Source: Sphagnum compactum (lineage: Eukaryota > Bryophyta > Sphagnopsida > Sphagnales). From it: a stretch of 64,000 nucleotides of DNA. Below are positions 24,380 to 35,018 of this stretch, piece after piece (position 1 is the stretch's first letter; every line of letters starts with the position of its first letter). The notes under the pieces are model-generated. The model had not been told where the DNA came from. It searched no databases and saw only the letters and a program-made list of their open reading frames with translations. The stretch lies in NCBI GenBank assembly GCA_965153455.1, contig OZ234497.1, positions 16,175,872-16,239,871 on the forward strand, read 5' to 3'. A program made the position numbers and the translations under genes.

Positions 24380-25080
24380 GAATTCCCTTGATCACAATTG
24401 GTCTTTTCCAATCAATTATGGCTTACAATTTCATAGGGTTGGGCTTCACCCCTTCCCTTGACAAAATATGCCCCAGGAAGTCCATGGATATTTTCTTAGG
24501 CAAATTCGCTTTTATTGGCAAAGAGTTTGTTTTGTCAGAGGTTACTTGAAACATCTTCTAAGTGTTCCGCATGCTTTTCAATGATCTTGGAATACACCAA
24601 GATATCATCATGATCATGAATTCATCCAACTTTTCGTGGAAGATAGGGTTCATGAGGCTTGTGAATGTTGATGGGGCATTACCCAACCCAAATGGCATCA
24701 CCAAGAACTCATATGAGCCATACTTTGTCCTCATAGCAGTCTTTTGAATGACTATGCGAATTTGATAGTAATGAAACTTGACATTAATTCAGCAAAAGTA
24801 CTTACCCCCATTGAGTCAATCCAACATATTGTTGATGCAAGGCATATGATAGTTGTTCTTTATGGTTATTTTGTTCAAAGCATGGTAGTCAATGCATTTT
24901 CTCAAATTGCCATCCTTTTTACCAACAAACAAGACAAGTGCCCCATAAAAGAACTTGTTTTGTCTAATATACCCCAATTGAAGAGGTTGTTCAATTATTT
25001 TTTGAGCTTTTCTAGTTCTTTTTGGTTTAACTTATAGGGTGTTTTGGATGGCAGGCCCAAACTTAACACCACTTCTATTT
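24380..25080 (-). pseudogene. Reverse transcriptase of the chromovirus, broken
   Basis: Recognisable minus-strand segments in order: [73 protein letters not shown] and ISMDFLGHILSREGVKPNP. A deletion of a few bases immediately before the catalytic Asp-Asp of the YxDD box (about 24610-24630) shifts the frame, and stops are scattered elsewhere. The expected RNase H domain is not recognisable: within a short distance of the thumb region the frame passes to what looks like the linker after RNase H. Confidence 0.85.
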
Positions 25081-25696
25081 GGGTGAAACCATGGTTAGGT
25101 GTCTCAAAAGTGGCATTTGAGAGTCCATAATCTAACACTAGCGATTTTTTTGTAATTTTAACAATTATCAAACCATAAACCCTATAATTATCCCCTATGC
25201 TTTTAATCATAAATACTAATAACTAACCTATGAATATCCCTAAACATGTGATTGATCAAAAAATCTATGCAAAAGATTAAAGAAATTAATGTGAAATGGA
25301 CCCCCAAGAATAAAATTTATAACAATCATGTCATTTAAAAAAAAAATATATATATATATGGAAAGTTTCAATGTAATTCACCAATCAATTTTTTAATTGA
25401 TGATGTTTTATTTTTTATTTTGACACTACTTTGATGTATTTTGAGTCCACATTTTTCATTTTTTCCGTGTGACAAGCATAGTGTTGTCATTTCAAAAGTC
25501 CATTACAAGTCCATAATCTTCTTAAAATTCATCCAAACTTTTTGTGATGATTCCGATTAAAGTCTATGATAACATGAAGAATTAAAAATTTGAAAATGTT
25601 AATATTGAATATGGCTTTGAATTTTACATTTGTATGTAATCCAAATTAATTATAAGTGTGATAGTCCAAATAGTCCCCCTATTCATGTTTTCACCC
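25081..25696. mobile_element. 616-bp TIR element between protease and reverse transcriptase, duplication ATTT
   Basis: The left end is GGGTGAAACCATGGTTAG. The right end read on the minus strand is GGGTGAAAACATGAATAG, giving matching terminal inverted repeats of about 14 bp. ATTT flanks both sides (25077-25080 and 25697-25700). Deleting the element plus one ATTT joins the protease-side and RT-side pol segments in frame, at the conserved linker after REVDHK. The interior is AT-rich and non-coding, so it is a non-autonomous MITE-like element. The 4-bp duplication leaves the superfamily open; if one base is coincidental, a 3-bp TTT site would suit PIF/Harbinger or CACTA. Confidence 0.8.
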
Positions 25697-26255
25697 ATTT
25701 TGTGGTCAACCTCTCTGCAAGGTGGAAAAGAATTAGGGAGTTCATCTGTTAGAACCTCCAAAAATTTATTAAGTGAATACAAAATATAATCAAGAGGTCG
25801 TTTTGCCCCTTGTGGCTTAGGTTCTTCTTGGGAGATTCTCAAAGACATAAAAATCATAAAATTAAACAACTTTAATTCTTTAACCAAAACAACTAAGTTA
25901 ATTTTTACTTTCGCCAACATAGAATTATAATCCCCATCTAAGTTCACTAATTTAGAGCCAACTTTGGTGTAGATTTTCACCTTATTTTCGTTGTAGAGGA
26001 TGTCTATTTTGTAGGCATCCAAAAATGTGTTCCCTATAATTATATTAAAATAATTTAAATCACACAAGGTGAAGTTCTCAAAAAATTGAACTCCCCCGCA
26101 AAAAAATTCGACACCTAACACTACATTAAGTGAAGGTTTAACTATGCTTTGTGCCAAATGCACTATTATGGGATTTGCCACTAATTTTGTCTTGATTTCA
26201 AGTCGTTCTATTGTTTGCACAATCATGAATTAATTTGTTGCTCTTGAATCGAAGA
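25697..26255 (-). pseudogene. Retroviral-type aspartic protease and linker of the chromovirus
   Basis: The catalytic motif, normally DSGA in this group, reads DSRA at about 26239-26250, replacing the flexible Gly, and is followed by an in-frame stop. Downstream are NVVLGVEFFCGGVQFFENFT and LCDLNYFNIIIGNTFLDAYK, the second conserved strand pattern (I-I-G-N-T-F-L) of these proteases. The linker ends PNSFPPCREVDHK, typical just before RT. The altered active site and stop mean an inactive enzyme. Confidence 0.8.
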
Positions 26256-26379
26256 AACAACACACCAACTCATTATTTATCTTACACATCATTTTTAATA
26301 AGTTGGAGGGTTTTCTTTCGTTAGCCCCTATTTTGGCCCCAAAACCCCCTTGGAGAATTTTCTTACCTTGGAAAATGCA

Positions 26380-26455
26380 ATCACTTACTCAAGGCAACTT
26401 GTGACAATCCTTCGCCCAGTGCCTTTAAAGTCATAGTTGAAACACTTGACCTTCA
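26380..26455 (-). pseudogene. Degenerate gag zinc knuckle
   Basis: The minus strand encodes VKCFNYDFKGTG followed by R-rich and TSC residues, a decayed C-x2-C-x4-H-x4-C nucleocapsid knuckle in which the second Cys is Tyr and the His is lost. It lies directly on the protease side of the solo LTR insertion and belongs to the same gag as 27374-28671. Confidence 0.55.
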
Positions 26456-26460
26456 TGAGG

Positions 26461-27368
26461 TGATACACCCCTAAACTCCTTGAAAGACTCAAATGTGAGT
26501 TTGAAGGTGAAAACAATGGAAGAAGAAAAAGTTAGAATATGTTCTTTAACTCGCAACATTTCGAAAGTAAAAGCGGAGCTTTGGAATGGGGACTAAGATG
26601 AGTGACAAGTGGGTTAACTATTCACACGAACCTGCACAAACCAAACAACAAGTTGGTTAGTGCGTAGTGGAACACTTTTGGTGCATGAATGAGCCACGGG
26701 CATACACGGACTCATAAGACTCACCACGGCCCAAACTTGGGGGAAGCCACCACCTTCCCCCTTATAGTATTCTTTATGCTTAAGCATGGGGGTTGCACTT
26801 GAATGTCATTTTGTCCTGGGACTCCCAAGTCGAGAGTCTTGAAATTTTCGAAATTGGGACTCTTGTCACTTTGAAGGCCCATAACTTTTTGTGCAGACCT
26901 CTGATTGAAATGAGGTTTAAAACAAAATTATAGCCTTGTCAAAAGCTTTCCAAAAATGTTTGGCACGCCACTTGCACACATGTAATTCAAGCCGATTCCC
27001 AACTTTTAGTGGTCGGGAGTCAAATTGGCATTTTGACTTTCGACCTTTCTTTTGGCCATAACTTTTGTTTTAAGTACTCAAATGGGTCATGTGAGCCCAT
27101 TTCAGACATTTACGTTTCAAGAGCTTTTCGATGGTATAAGGAAGTTTTCAATCTAATGAGTTTTGACCCTTCAAATCGCTCTCTAAAAATTTGGGAGTCC
27201 ATTGAGACTCCAACTCCAAAAGTGGGAGTCCACTTGGGAGTGTATGGGCTCATTCCCTCACATTCTCTTACACTCCCAAGAGTGTGAATGTGACTCTTGG
27301 GCTGCACTTTCGACCTGCACCTTTGCAAGCCTTTGCTTTGTCGTGAGCCCAAAGCTAGGGTCGTGACA
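26461..27368 (-). mobile_element. Solo LTR, copy 2, nested in gag (TSD TGAGG)
   Basis: It starts TGATACACCCC, ends GTCGTGACA, and is flanked by TGAGG at 26456-26460 and 27369-27373. It aligns end to end with the solo LTR at 3061-3970, sharing the block CTCCTTGAAAGA.TCAAATG near the left end and GGTCGGGAGTCAAATTG in the middle. It lies inside gag of the chromovirus, just before the zinc knuckle, so it is younger than that element. Minus orientation is inferred from the TGTCACGACC start on that strand. Short frames inside it are not genes. Confidence 0.9.
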
Positions 27369-27373
27369 TGAGG

Positions 27374-28671
27374 CCCCACTTGACCTTCTTCACCACCAAC
27401 TCCTTGCCCTATGAATTTTACTTGTCATCATGAAGCCCTAGCTTGTCTTGGTTCCATTTTCGCTTGTTTTGGCCTTTGTTTCCACTACTTAGGCCAATAT
27501 TCTATTTTTAGGTGACCCTGCTTTTAATTTCACCCTTGTGGCGTGGAGGGCTTCATCTTCCATGCATTCCACCATTTTCATAAAACTTGGGCATGTGTTT
27601 GAGATGTTAGACCTTTGATAACGATCTTCCAAACCCAAGGTTTCAATCCACACAAAAAGACTAACTTCTTAATGAACTCTTTGTTCAAGGGGAACATAGT
27701 CAACACTTGGCTGAAATCTTACACATAGTGACACAAGTTCTAAGAGTTCCATCCCATCCTTCAGCACCAATCTCACACGTGCTCCTTGAAAAGTGTTTGA
27801 GTGAAGTGAATCTACTCCTATTCGATTCGAAATGCCTGGTTTCCAAATATGTGTCTACTTAGAGTAGCCATGGCTACACTCGCTTTGTCTTCGTCTCCTT
27901 CCTTATGAAGGAGTTGGGCAATCTTGCCTTCATCATAGCCTTGGAAGAAACCCCACTTGGGGTGGTGCCCAACACACCCAACCCAACCATAAATTGGCTT
28001 CACATCCTTGTGATTTCACCATGTTGCATCATGGTTTCATTGTGTTGTGCCATAAGGGTTTTGAAAGAGTTGAGGAGATCTAGAAAGTTTTCGGGTAATT
28101 TGGTTATTGTGTTTTAGTTCACCTCCTCTATTTGTGCCCCAAAATCTTGTTCATTTAAAGACATTTTAAGGCGTTTTGCCCCTTCTTTCCTTTGAAGACC
28201 TATTCAAAGGAATTATCAAGAAGTTGCTTTCATTGTTGGACTCTTTTGAAGAGTGCAAATTATTCACATGTACAAGCGGTTCTTCACTTGGGTCAAGAAC
28301 TTTTTCCTTTCCTTGCTCTTCTTATGAGTCACGGGAGGCATCATTATTAGCAAGCCCATGTTCATTTCAGTTCCTCCCCTACTATTTGACATAGGGGAAG
28401 GCATGTTTTCCCAGGCTAGGACTTTATTTGACCCAACCATATCCTTCCCCCCCCTTTTTTTTGTATTGCAAGGAGTCATTTTGACTTCCTCCTCCACAAA
28501 ATCCCTTACGTTTTGTTCTTTGCCTTTGAGAGGTCCACAGTATCTTTTCCTATGGTGGTGAGATTTTAAAAAATTTGTTTTTTTTTCCTTCTCCTTTTTA
28601 GTCTTGTACTTCTTCTTTGCCTTAGGTTGCACCATTGCTAATGTGTTTGGTGTTGGTTGTTTTGAAACCAT
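27374..28671 (-). pseudogene. gag of the chromovirus, decayed
   Basis: The probable start is the ATG at 28671, opening MVSKQPTPNTLAMVQPKAKK, with a Lys-rich N-terminus (KKKYKTKKEKEKK). The conserved end of the capsid region is visible near 27540-27590 as MVECMEDEALHATRVKLKAG, followed by a basic linker leading to the zinc knuckle beyond the solo LTR. Frameshifts and stops break the frame several times. Confidence 0.65.
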
Positions 28672-28704
28672 TTTGCCTTAAAATGATGCCTTAAAGGATT
28701 TCCA

Positions 28705-28955
28705 AAGATTCAAGTAGCCTATTCTAATACAAACTCTCGCACTTGGATTCTCCTTGGCACCTCCGTGCCCTCGCCTCCATCCACGCTCCTTATTAAACAT
28801 TTAAACACTTAAAAACTACATACACATGGCAAGCTACGCACTTGGTGAGTTTTAACATTCAAATTTGTTTCATAACCTAGGGCTAACCCTAACTTTTAGA
28901 CAAGTGGGATTCAATTTGTTGTATATTTCCCAAGTGGGGGATCTTGCAAAATTGG
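28705..28955 (-). repeat. Probable 5' LTR fragment of the chromovirus
   Basis: Homologous to 21155-21345, with a short extension toward gag (GCTACTTGAATC against GCCACTTGAGTT on the minus strand, after a gap of about 13 bases). It ends close to the gag start at 28671, leaving little room for a primer-binding site, which I could not identify. The ends are uncertain. Confidence 0.45.
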
Positions 28956-29408
28956 AATGGTGAAACTTGGTGAAAAAAATCATGGCCAATGACTTAAGCT
29001 ATTTGAATTACAACTTATAAGTTAAGGATTAAACCACAAGCAATTTTTACAAGTCCATAAAATTCAAGATAAAAACCAAAATCACATGAACAAATTACAA
29101 TGCATAAAAAATAAACAAATCATGTGAAAGAGTTGAGCCATTGTCCCAAAGGATATTATGCTTAGTAGTAGCACATGATCCTAACTTGCAAGCCACACAT
29201 TAATTTAGGGATACAAAGAAAATCAAATAGGATTGAAGATGGAAGGATGAATTTATCCAAAGCTCAAACTAGTTGACATCATGGAAACTAGGGATTGTTT
29301 GTTCCAATGAACCATTAAAGTTATATTACATTAAGATAGAAGACCCCTTCTTGTTTTCTCATCAGTCCAATTTATTATGGCATCATCATAAGGAAAAGTA
29401 TCAACAAT

Positions 29409-30898
29409 TTAAAATAGTTGTGCAAACATATGCACCACCAAATCCAAATGCCCACAAGGATGATGCCACAATCTTGTCTTCATGAACATCAAGGTTGAAA
29501 AAGTTCTTTCATTTTCCATAGATCCCATAATTTGAATCACAACCAACTCTACCACTTTCATGAACTTAAAAAGCCAAATACATAATATAATGCATTGGAA
29601 GAAATTTTCTTCCAAAGTCTAAACATTGGATTAAGATCCACGGGTTAGTCCATGGTCCATTGAACATTGGACATCATTGTGGTCTTGAAAAAATAATTGA
29701 AAGTTCAAAATATTCCCATTAGGAACTAATGGGATCCAAGTTTGGGTTCAATCTAAGTTTCTTGGGCTAACAATAAAAGCCTTTCAAAATGGCCATATGA
29801 ACAAAAAGATCTATTCACTTGCACATTTCAGCCATATTGTGGATGCACCAACCCTAAAACATCCATCACATCTTGGGTAGGAAACCACTTTTCAAGTTCG
29901 TCATTGACCTTAATTAGTTGTTGCTTTAAAACATAGTCTTTTCACATTGTTAATGGTATGCTAAAAAACATGAACATAGGCACATAGAGTGATGTTTCAA
30001 GACAATGAGAATGCATCATGATTGAACTATTAGCAATTTTGAATCTCAAGTTCTCCAAACAAATATTCAAATTAAATGCCCATTCATTCACCACCACATC
30101 TAATGTCCCATTCAACAAATTGTAGTGGCCATTGAACATATAACTCATGTAGGCATTTGTTTATGTATCTTGATTCAAATCACCAAAAAAACACCATGCA
30201 TGCATCCACTAAAATGCATTTCAAATTATTAGAAGTGACCCCATCAACCACTTGTTGCAAGGATAACAACAATATTGGAGTCCATTGTTAATCTTCAACA
30301 ACATAGGCATGAATGGAAACCCATGATTGCTAACTAGAAATTGACATTTCTTTTCAAGAAAAGAAAATGAACTTAATACCTTCAACCAATTATTTTTTTG
30401 TTGACAACTCATGCATGCAAGATGCCATCTCTTAACCATTTTTGCTTGACTAATGTGTTTTTAGAAAGTTTTTGAAATTAAATAAATGTTGTAGCTTGCT
30501 CATGCTTTCATAATTAGACATAGCTTTACTTTTAACTAACATGTGGAAACAAACAAAAAGTTGCATCAATTTTTTCTTCCTTTCTCCAATAGCAACATGG
30601 TAAACTTGCTTAAAAATTACATCCTTTTTGGTTGTTATATACAATCTTTCATCATCCTTGGCATGGACATAGTTTTTATTTATGTAGTATTCACCAACAC
30701 TATAAACTCTTAAAATTACCTATAAGATTTTCCTACTTCCACTGGATGTTTGTAAAGGTTATCCAATTTAGGGGCCAACAAATTTTCCTTGCCCTCTATT
30801 TCAGTATAAATCTTGCATTTGATTTTATGCACTTTCTTTTGTTCATCCACCATAGATTTAGCCCATGGAAATTTAACACTCCAAACATCATGAAACAC
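29409..30898 (-). pseudogene. Decayed hAT-family transposase
   Basis: Three separate minus-strand segments keep the hAT order. Near 30880-30720 is FPWAKSMVDEQKKVHKIKCK followed by IYTEIEGKENLLAPKLDNLYKH, a BED-like zinc-finger region (one Cys replaced by Tyr). Near 30600-30450 is KKLMQLFVCFHMLVKSKAMS with a following YESM..L segment ending KTH. At the C-terminus, 29540-29409, the dimerisation region reads MGSMENERTFSTLMFMKTRL and HLDLVVHMFAQLF, matching the ME.ERTFS..N.MK.RL pattern of hAT proteins. The middle is frameshifted and partly lost. No inverted repeats or 8-bp duplication could be fixed. It lies about 450 bases beyond the probable end of the chromovirus. Confidence 0.7.
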
Positions 30899-32995
30899 CT
30901 TATTTTATTCATCTTTTTTTTTTCCTTTTAGTTTTTTCAATAGAAATCCAAAGATTTGCATTAAAAAGAAGTTCAATAGAAAGGGGGGCTTCATTAAATG
31001 AACATTAAACCTTAAAACCTAAATTCAAATGAATTGAATGAGAAATGTTTAACAAAAAACAAGGATACTTGTCTAAACGCAATGCAATAATGACAATTGT
31101 AAGAATTTACCTTTGCATTTTGTAGTTACTATTTTGTAAGACCTTGGAACCTTGCTCAATGAAATGGATTGAGTTAATGAATAATGAATAATGAGTAAAA
31201 GACCATTAAACCTTACACTTTAAACTTGACGTTGAACTAAATGAAAGATGTTCAATAAAAGGCAAGGATATTTGATTCGACTAAATGCAATGCAAAATTA
31301 CAGAGGACCATAAGAGTTTACCTTTATAGTTGTTGCTTTATAAGACCCTATAAGACCCTAAACCTTTTCAACCTTTCACAAGTTGTGAATTATGACCTAT
31401 CTCAATTCCTTGGACCCATCCCAAGGTGAAAGCACATTAAGGGTGAACCACATTTCACCAAAAAAGGTGATGTATGATGAATATTATAGTATGTAGTAAG
31501 TTAAAATCTTGATGGTATTTTTTAGCTATCATAAACATAAGCAAAAAAATTAAAAATTTGCATGACAACATTTTGGAACTCAAAGTTCACTTTGAGTCAA
31601 AATTAATTTTGATCCAAGGGTTAGATGAAGAGAATTGAATAAAATTAATGTACATATAATATATAACTCATAATTTTTCAATAGCCATAGGGCCTCATGT
31701 TTGTCGTTCATAAAACATTACCAAACAAAAGAAAATTGAAAAAATAATGCAATGCCCATCTATAAAATCTCTTCCTTTTTGATATGGTAGTGGTTTTTTT
31801 CTTAAAAATATACATCATTATGCATTTATTGTTAAAAAATTAAAAAAACACACATTTTTTGAATGGAATTTCATCCAAAAACTTTAAATCTTCAAATGAT
31901 CCTAGATTTAATTCATGTATATCAATATCATACACCATAAAAAAATTCACCCAAGAATTCCACTCACAACCTTAGTTTTGAAGTATATATGCAATTTTTT
32001 CAAATTCTGTGACAAGTATTGTTTTGTCACAAATATATTCCATACATTCAAGTTTTTCATTGTTTGTTGGACTTTAAAAAAATTTGATTAGATTAAGTTT
32101 CAAGTTAATCAAATATACTTAAAACAAAAAAAAAATCCAAAATGTGATGTCCATACATTACCAAAAAAAGTAATTGATTACTACAATTTTAGGGGGCTTA
32201 GTGTGCTTATGCCCCCCAAATTGATGAACACTAAACATGCAAGTATAGGTGGGAATGCATGTCACACAATGCACGCATGAATCTAGATTTTGGATTCTAG
32301 ATTTCATTCATGCCAAGTCTTGAGTTGTAATGCAACTTAAAACTTGAAGGTGGGCATTGTGAACTTAAAAGTTGCTATTCATCGGCTAGATGCAATAACC
32401 AATTTGTATTAAACAATTGAAAAATTGAATTTGCCTTTGACTTGTAATTTGAAGAGTCCTTTGCCCAATGCACATTAAATGCATCCTAAATTTTAATAGT
32501 AACACAATCTAGCAATGGCAATCTCAATTGCATAGGCAATGGTGAGAATGACCACTTTGTATGCAATAACAAGCAACAAGCCCTATGTAATGCTCATCAT
32601 TGTTTTGGCATAGGATGACAACAACAAGCAAGTATCAATGACATTGGACATCATGATGGTTCCAATTAGTGCTTGGATAAGTTTTAAGTTTCAAGCTCAC
32701 CATGTGCGATGATAGGCATTAGGATTTAGGAGAAAGACATTCATCAGCATGTAGCCTTTAGAAGATTTTGCCCCAAATTTTTCCCTAATTTTAAGGCATA
32801 GAGATAAAAGAGATAAAATCCAGTTCAAAATTTGACAATATTTTGCCACTAAAAAACACAATTGTTGCCACTAGCTTGGTTCCCCAACATTAGTATGTTC
32901 ATCTTCTTGATGAAGTCCTCTTAAATGTAACAATTAGTCGAGGAAATATTAAATTTGGAGAGAGAGAGAGAGGTTGTTTTTTAATTTGGGGATGG

Positions 32996-33082
32996 GATAT
33001 CTATAATGTTTAAAAGCAACCCAAAAATATTTGAGGTTATTACCATGGTACCAATGTAGGTGCTAGTTCACCCAAGGGACCA
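32996..33082. repeat. Dispersed repeat ending GTGCTAGTTCACCC
   Basis: Second copy of the repeat at 20359-20452: ATAATGTTTAAAAGCAAC, then TTGAGGTTATTACCA, then GTAGGTGCTAGTTCACCCAA. Same orientation as the other copies. Confidence 0.5.
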
Positions 33083-34908
33083 TTAGCCGATGGCCAAAAA
33101 CTGTTAAGAACAAATGTAGGCATAAAAATTCTTGGTAGTCAGCATACTCAATGCCTCATTGCCACTCTTGTGAGCCAGTGAGCCAGCATACCTCAAAGAA
33201 ACCTTTTTTTTGGTTCCTTTTTTTTCTTTTGTGGATTTTGGGAGGGCTGGGGCGAGGGAGGAATTTGTGCCCGACTGGAACAATCCAAATAAGTGCCTGC
33301 CCAAGGTGTAGCCAAGGGTGCTTATTTTATGACCATCCCCACTCCTTGAAGTTATCCTACACATATCTCCATACTCATGTCTATGTGTAATTGTGTGGGC
33401 TGAAACTTGTCGGTGATTTGCAGGTTTTCTCCTAAATTAAATCCAGTGTGAAATTGGGATGATAGTCCATACTATACATTGTTACTAAGGGAATATTAGC
33501 ATATGTTCCTCTCCAAGCTTTTCAGCATACAACTCTGACTACTCACAATCTGCTTCCTAATTTCACTCACATCTTACCTCCAATGCTCTATCCTAATTCC
33601 ACTAGGAATACATGAGGCAAGCCATTGGGCACTTTTGAGGATATCAATGTGAGCTTTGGAAAACAACAACGCAACTCCTCCGAGCGAGTACCTTAAACAC
33701 TTGCTACCGACCACAGAACCCTCACAACAGCACCCTACGTGTAGTATACACCCAGTGACCTAAGTGGGTTGGCTTTCCCAACTATAGACCAGCGTTGGGC
33801 AGGTACCTACTTTTGAAGTGACCAATGTTGGGCATGTATATCTACTTTTGAATAATGATCTGTTTAAAAAACAACGATACCCGTGTGTTACTAGTATGAG
33901 ATTTTTAAAAACATTTTCCTACCAGCTTTGTCCTAGTGTTGAAGTCCAAAGCTGATTTTTGGCTGCTATGTGGCATGTATGTAATATGTACCTGATATTG
34001 AGATGGATATGGACCTCATATTGAACTTGTATTACCTCAAGTGCCTGACTAGGCAGGTACTAAGGTAGAACTGCCCATCACCGATCACTACCCTATCATC
34101 GATCACTTCTTTATATCTTCATCATCTGTGCTTCATTTTAAGTGATTTAAAATGTTATGGGAGTGATACCTGCAGCTCTAGAAATCATCTTTGAAGTGCA
34201 AATGAAAAGGAATATTGAAAAAATAGTGAGAAGAAAAATAAGGTTTCCAACTCACAAAACGTGTTTTTTTCTTTTCTTCTTCTCTTAGGACCCCTCCTAC
34301 TTTCAAAGCTTCTAACTTTCTCATTTCTTGTTCATTTTAAATTATTTAAAGTGATATAGGAGTGCCGCCTTCAGTTCTACAAATCATCTTTGAACTCTAT
34401 TAGCAACAGAGCAACATACAAGGAATTTTTTGGGTGATTGGGTTTAGGCTTTGTAGTGTTTGGTGGTTTTTCTGAGTTCTGACCCCCTCTACTTTGAGGG
34501 GCCGTAACTTTCTCAATTCTAATCCGTTTTTGACGATTTTTAGTGTACCAGATGCGTCAATGAGAGGGATTCAAGTTTTGTTTGGACACCAGAAATAACG
34601 GAGCCCTCCCCTTGGATCCAGTCTGCCCTGAGCGCTTAAGTGATCGCTCATGGGCTGTTCTACGCTAGTATGAGGCAGGTAGAGCCTCAGGTCATACTAG
34701 TCTGATCAGTTTGTTGATCCCAGTGTGGGGCAGTTCTTTACTTCTACAACAAATCTCTGGTTTAAGGTCTAACAAAAGAGAGTTAGAATGGTAAATCTTA
34801 TATATAAAGTCACTTGTTGCGTGCGTGCGTCTGTCGAGGTCCGTTTATCGAGGTCCTGAGTTTCTGGTTTTACTAACTGCCATTGAAAGCAATGGTTCAA
34901 ACCAAGTG

Positions 34909-35018
34909 CCCCCCCTCAGTTTCATAGGGTCAGCATTGTTGTCACTCAGGAGAGATTCTGCCCTTCCCCCTCAGTTTCATAGGGTCAGCGTAATTGTCAC
35001 TCAGGAGAGATTCCACCC
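34909..35018. repeat. Two-copy tandem duplication, period 55 bp
   Basis: CTCAGTTTCATAGGGTCAGC begins at 34915 and again at 34970. Both units continue with GTCACTCAGGAGAGATTC. The copies are nearly identical, so this is recent. Confidence 0.85.

Larger units (their letters stand above)
21155..28955 (-). mobile_element. Decayed Ty3/gypsy chromovirus, interrupted by three later insertions
   Basis: On the minus strand, reading from high to low coordinates, there are remnants of gag (28671-27374, then a zinc knuckle at about 26450-26380), aspartic protease (26255-25700), reverse transcriptase (25080-24380), integrase zinc-binding and core domains (23967-22613) and a chromodomain (22571-22356). 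This is the chromovirus order. Similar segments at 21155-21345 and 28705-28955 may be its two LTRs or parts of them. The body carries a solo LTR (26461-27368), a 616-bp TIR element (25081-25696) and a 588-bp element (23206-23793). In-frame stops, frameshifts, a lost RNase H segment and a lost integrase C-terminal segment make it non-functional. Confidence 0.85.

Noticed and set aside
26461-27368. Frames 27009-27287 and 27110-27379 as genes
   Set aside because: They fall wholly or almost wholly inside the solo LTR, are not conserved as open in the other LTR copy, and have no family features.
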